Below are positions 6,075 through 8,528 of a stretch of DNA of 8,528 nucleotides, one piece after another. Each line of letters starts with the position of its first letter. Position 1 is the first letter of the stretch. This DNA is from Bacteroidales bacterium. Its GTDB lineage: Bacteria > Bacteroidota > Bacteroidia > Bacteroidales > Muribaculaceae. The notes under the pieces were generated by a model. That model was not told where the DNA came from. It saw nothing but the letters and a program-made list of their open reading frames with translations, and made no database searches. The stretch covers positions 1-8,528 of the forward strand of contig CAAGGJ010000049.1 of the NCBI GenBank assembly GCA_900769345.1, written 5' to 3'. The translations under genes and the position numbers were made by a program.

Positions 6075-7151
6075 ATGATGATAATGCACCGCATGACTAT
6101 AATGATGATTCTGGCTATGGCATCGATGGGTGCCATAGCGCAGGATGTGGTGTGGAGCGTGGATTTCGGAAGCGTATTCGACAATCGTGAGGGTGATACC
6201 TCCAACGACCAAACCATAGCCTTCACTCGCCTTGCGCCCGAGATAGGCATTTCGGTGCTCGACGGGCATCACACGGTGAAAGGCGGTGTGGTATGGGATC
6301 AACCCATAGGTAACGGTTGGCGCGACCATCGATTGAATCCCACGCTGTATTATCACTACAACGGAGCGGAGTGGCGAGCCTCGTTCGGTATGTTGCCACG
6401 CACGCAGATGATGGAGCGTGCTCCGAAATTCTTGTGGAGCGACTCCATCGACTATCGTCAGCCCAACATAAGAGGATTGCTGGTGCAATATGTGAAGCCT
6501 AAGGGGTATCTCGAATTTGTGCTCGATTGGCGTCAACTGCAGACCGAGACACAGCGCGAAGCATTCAACGTGGTGCTTAATAGCCGCTACTCGTTTGGCG
6601 CTTTCTACATGGGAGAGCGAATGCAGTATAATCACCTTGCCAAGCAGAAGAATGCTCCCGAAGGCCAGGGCGTAAACGACGATTTTATGTTCAATCCCTT
6701 TGTGGGACTCGATTTGACAGGTAGAGTCCAGCCGCTCGACAGCCTTAACGCGCGCGTGGGTGCACTCATAGGCATGCAGCGATGCCGCATGCAGCACGAG
6801 TGGCACAAACCCATAGGCGTGCTCGCCGAACTCACTGCCGAATGGCGATGGCTGGGTGTGCGCGAGACATTTTATGCCGGCAAGAACCAGATGCCGCTCT
6901 ACGGACTTTTCGGCGGTGAGCTTAATATGGGTTCGCCCTATTATCAAGCCAAAGCTTATAGCCGCACCGACCTCTATGCACATATAATAAGCAACAGATA
7001 CCTCGACTTCGAGGCAGCGCTCAATTTTCATGTTACCAAGGATGTGTTTGCGCTGTGGCAGCAAGTGAGTGTGCGATTTTACATCGATAATACCATGTGG
7101 CGCAAGGGCAATAATGCCGCAAAAGCCAATAAAATAAGAAATATGTATTAA
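6075..7151 (+). CDS. Secreted protein of unknown function, probable outer-membrane beta-barrel
   Basis: I start at the ATG at 6075-6077 (358 residues), because an earlier TTG would put charged residues ahead of the signal peptide. The N-terminus MHRMTIMMILAMASMGAIAQ is a typical signal peptide, with likely signal peptidase I cleavage near AIA/QD; there is no lipobox cysteine. The mature protein is rich in aromatic residues and alternating beta-strand-like stretches, for example LYYHYNGAEWRASFGML, GYLEFVLDWRQL, YSFGAFYMGERMQY, VGLDLTGRV, LAELTAEWRWLG, LYGLFGGELNM and VSVRFYID, as expected for a barrel of perhaps 14-16 strands. A short basic tail (about 20 residues, NTMWRKGNNAAKANKIRNMY) follows the last strand, unlike barrels that end in an aromatic residue. 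I do not recognise the family. waaA starts 13 bp after its stop, so the two are likely co-transcribed, which hints at an envelope role. Confidence 0.8.
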   Translation: MMIMHRMTIMMILAMASMGAIAQDVVWSVDFGSVFDNREGDTSNDQTIAFTRLAPEIGISVLDGHHTVKGGVVWDQPIGNGWRDHRLNPTLYYHYNGAEWRASFGMLPRTQMMERAPKFLWSDSIDYRQPNIRGLLVQYVKPKGYLEFVLDWRQLQTETQREAFNVVLNSRYSFGAFYMGERMQYNHLAKQKNAPEGQGVNDDFMFNPFVGLDLTGRVQPLDSLNARVGALIGMQRCRMQHEWHKPIGVLAELTAEWRWLGVRETFYAGKNQMPLYGLFGGELNMGSPYYQAKAYSRTDLYAHIISNRYLDFEAALNFHVTKDVFALWQQVSVRFYIDNTMWRKGNNAAKANKIRNMY

Positions 7152-7164
7152 TGCTTTTATAGCA

Positions 7165-8406
7165 ATGAATTTTATATATAATCTGGGCATCGAAGCCTAT
7201 CGGATGGGAGCCAAATTGGCATCGCTGAAGAGCAAAAAGGTGAAAAATATGATCGACGGGCAGGCCGACACCTTTCGTTATCTCGAGTCAAAGCGAAGCG
7301 AGATAGAGGGTTGCGTGTGGATACATGCCGCCTCGCTTGGCGAGTTTGAGCAGGGTAGACCGCTCATAGAGCGTCTTCGCCGCGACAACCCCGGCGAGCG
7401 CATTTTGCTCACATTTTTCTCACCATCGGGCTACGAGATACGCAAAAATTACGCTCAAGTGGATGGCGTGTGCTATCTGCCATTCGACACCCAGCGCAAT
7501 GCTGAGCGATTTGTGCAGACCGTAAAGCCCAAGATGGCAATTTTTGTGAAATATGAGTTCTGGGGCAACTATCTGCAGTCGCTTCAGCGCCACAGCGTGC
7601 CCACCTATATCATTTCGTCTATTTTTCGCCCCGGACAGATATTTTTCCGCCCTTGGGGTGGCATGTTTGCCAATATTCTGCGATGCTTCGACACACTGTT
7701 TGTGCAAGATGAGGCGTCGCGCGACCTGCTACACAGCATAGGCATCAATAGCGTGGTGGTGGCAGGCGACACCCGCTTCGACCGCGTGACTGACATTCAG
7801 GCATCGTGCAAGCGATTCGACATTCTCGACGAGTTTACCGCTGCCGACAGTCGCCCGATGCTGATGATGGGCAGCTCATGGCAACCCGACGAGGACATAG
7901 TGATACCATATTTCAACGCTCACCCCGAGATGCGGCTCGTGATAGCTCCGCACGAATTCGACGAACACCGCGTGCAAGCCATGATGCAACGCATCGGCCG
8001 AAAAGCATTGCGCTATACCCAAATTACCGACCCACAGCAAGCACGCGAGTGCGACTGCTTGATAATCGACTGCTTCGGCATCTTGTCGTCGTGCTACGCC
8101 TATGCACAAGCGGCATATATAGGAGGAGGATTTGGTGTGGGTATCCACAACCTTAATGAAGCGGCTGTATATGGCATACCGGTGATATTCGGTCCCAATC
8201 ACTATAAATTTAAGGAAGCGAGCGACTTGATAGCTTGCGGAGGCGGATTTTCGATAAGTGATGCTCGCGGCTTCGACCAAGTGTTTACCCGCATGCTCAC
8301 CGATGTCGACGCGCTCAAGCATAGCGGCACCGCCGCCGGCAACTATATCAAGAGCAAACTCGGCGCCACCGATATAGTGTATAAGCACATATTCACATGC
8401 AAATAA
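7165..8406 (+). CDS. waaA: 3-deoxy-D-manno-octulosonic acid (Kdo) transferase, GT30
   Basis: WaaA (KdtA) transfers Kdo from CMP-Kdo to a lipid A precursor on the cytoplasmic face of the inner membrane, an essential step in building lipopolysaccharide. The 413 residues match the family length. The N-terminal segment is short and only weakly hydrophobic (NFIYNLGIEAYRMGAKLAS), serving as the usual membrane-proximal anchor. VWIHAASLGEFEQGRPL at 51-67 contains Glu60, equivalent to the catalytic base of GT30 enzymes. KYEFWGNYL (129-137) and MMGSSWQPDED (about 234-244) are family motifs. The donor-binding signature IGGGFGVGIHNLNEA is at about 319-333, followed by YGIPVIFGPNHYKF. The ATG at 7165 was chosen for its fit to the family N-terminus and its position 13 bp after the barrel gene. 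It ends before a strong hairpin. Confidence 0.96.
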   Translation: MNFIYNLGIEAYRMGAKLASLKSKKVKNMIDGQADTFRYLESKRSEIEGCVWIHAASLGEFEQGRPLIERLRRDNPGERILLTFFSPSGYEIRKNYAQVDGVCYLPFDTQRNAERFVQTVKPKMAIFVKYEFWGNYLQSLQRHSVPTYIISSIFRPGQIFFRPWGGMFANILRCFDTLFVQDEASRDLLHSIGINSVVVAGDTRFDRVTDIQASCKRFDILDEFTAADSRPMLMMGSSWQPDEDIVIPYFNAHPEMRLVIAPHEFDEHRVQAMMQRIGRKALRYTQITDPQQARECDCLIIDCFGILSSCYAYAQAAYIGGGFGVGIHNLNEAAVYGIPVIFGPNHYKFKEASDLIACGGGFSISDARGFDQVFTRMLTDVDALKHSGTAAGNYIKSKLGATDIVYKHIFTCK

Positions 8407-8418
8407 GTGAAAAGAGGC

Positions 8419-8490
8419 CTATGGGTCAAAATGGGTGTTTTTCAGCGAGAAAAACACCCATTCGTCTTTCTATAGGTCATTTTGGGTGTT
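8419..8490 (+). repeat. Imperfect 21-bp direct repeat flanking the hairpin's right arm
   Basis: The 21 bases at 8419-8439 (beginning CTATGGGTCA, ending TGGGTGTT) recur at 8470-8490 (beginning CTATAGGTCA, ending TGGGTGTT) with 17 of 21 positions identical. The copies start 51 bp apart. Each ends in GGGTGTT, so the AACACCC of the hairpin's right arm (8453-8459) could pair with either copy, although the upstream pairing is much longer. Confidence 0.6.
8430..8462 (+). terminator. 14-bp perfect hairpin after waaA
   Basis: AATGGGTGTTTTTC (8430-8443) and GAAAAACACCCATT (8449-8462) are perfect inverted copies around the 5-nt loop AGCGA. It begins 23 bp after the waaA stop. A moderately T-rich stretch (CGTCTTTCT) follows rather than a clean T-run. 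It is the natural end of the transcription unit. Its left arm is part of a duplicated sequence described separately. Confidence 0.75.
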
Positions 8491-8497
8491 AAATTCG

Positions 8498-8526
8498 TTG
8501 TAATTCACTGTAATTCATTAATTTTG
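8498..8526 (+). promoter_or_regulatory. Promoter for a gene beyond the right edge
   Basis: TAATTTTG at 8519-8526 is an exact TAnnTTTG element, with TTG at 8498-8500 as a plausible -33 core 18 bp upstream. Between them TGTAATTCA occurs twice (8499-8507 and 8509-8517), a 10-bp tandem period that could be a regulator site. The gene it drives lies outside the window. Confidence 0.55.
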
Positions 8527-8528
8527 GC

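Noticed and set aside
6036..7190. 384-residue antisense open frame opposite the barrel gene
   Set aside because: Its composition is unnatural (many His, Ile and Cys, no domain), and it mirrors codon bias of the plus-strand gene, which has a signal peptide and good operon spacing.
1..8528. CRISPR arrays, tRNA or rRNA genes, insertion sequences
   Set aside because: No regularly spaced repeats, cloverleaf signatures, transposase frames or terminal inverted repeats were seen on either strand.

Overview
The window looks like ordinary chromosome from a member of the order Bacteroidales. Four things point there. Several intergenic regions carry the Bacteroidetes -7 promoter element TAnnTTTG. GltX has the insertion after KLSKRDG that I associate with Bacteroidetes enzymes. 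Start codons sit behind A/T-rich leaders without Shine-Dalgarno sequences. The first gene is a GH92 mannosidase tail, a family abundant in gut Bacteroidales. The mixed GC content would fit Muribaculaceae or Prevotellaceae better than low-GC Bacteroides, but this is a guess.

Layout. 1-227 (+) is the 3' end of a GH92-type alpha-mannosidase, followed by a hairpin near 252-278. 292-546 (-) holds a decayed coding remnant, interrupted by a stop, that overlaps the 3' end of hipA. 476-2101 (-) is a hipB-hipA toxin-antitoxin operon with a clear promoter and a perfect 10-bp inverted repeat just upstream of hipB, probably its autoregulatory operator. 2373-3425 (-) is rlmN, ending in a strong terminator hairpin and with its own promoter. 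The right half is all on the plus strand: surE (3537-4313), gltX (4453-5985), a signal-peptide-bearing outer-membrane beta-barrel candidate of unknown function (6075-7151), and waaA/kdtA (7165-8406). The window closes with a 14-bp perfect hairpin, an imperfect 21-bp direct repeat and a good promoter for a gene beyond the edge.

How the genes work together. The right half is housekeeping: nucleotide phosphatase, Glu-tRNA charging and lipid A-Kdo assembly. The barrel gene is probably co-transcribed with waaA, 13 bp apart. The left half is accessory: hipBA is visibly AT-richer than rlmN and lies next to a gene remnant, so it may be acquired. HipA of E. coli inactivates GltX by phosphorylating the serine of the KLSKR loop, and an intact GltX with that serine is encoded about 2.4 kb from hipBA here. 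The linkage may be chance. I see no clearly undescribed multi-gene system; the main leads are the hipBA control region, the remnant, the unknown barrel protein and the repeats at the right edge.
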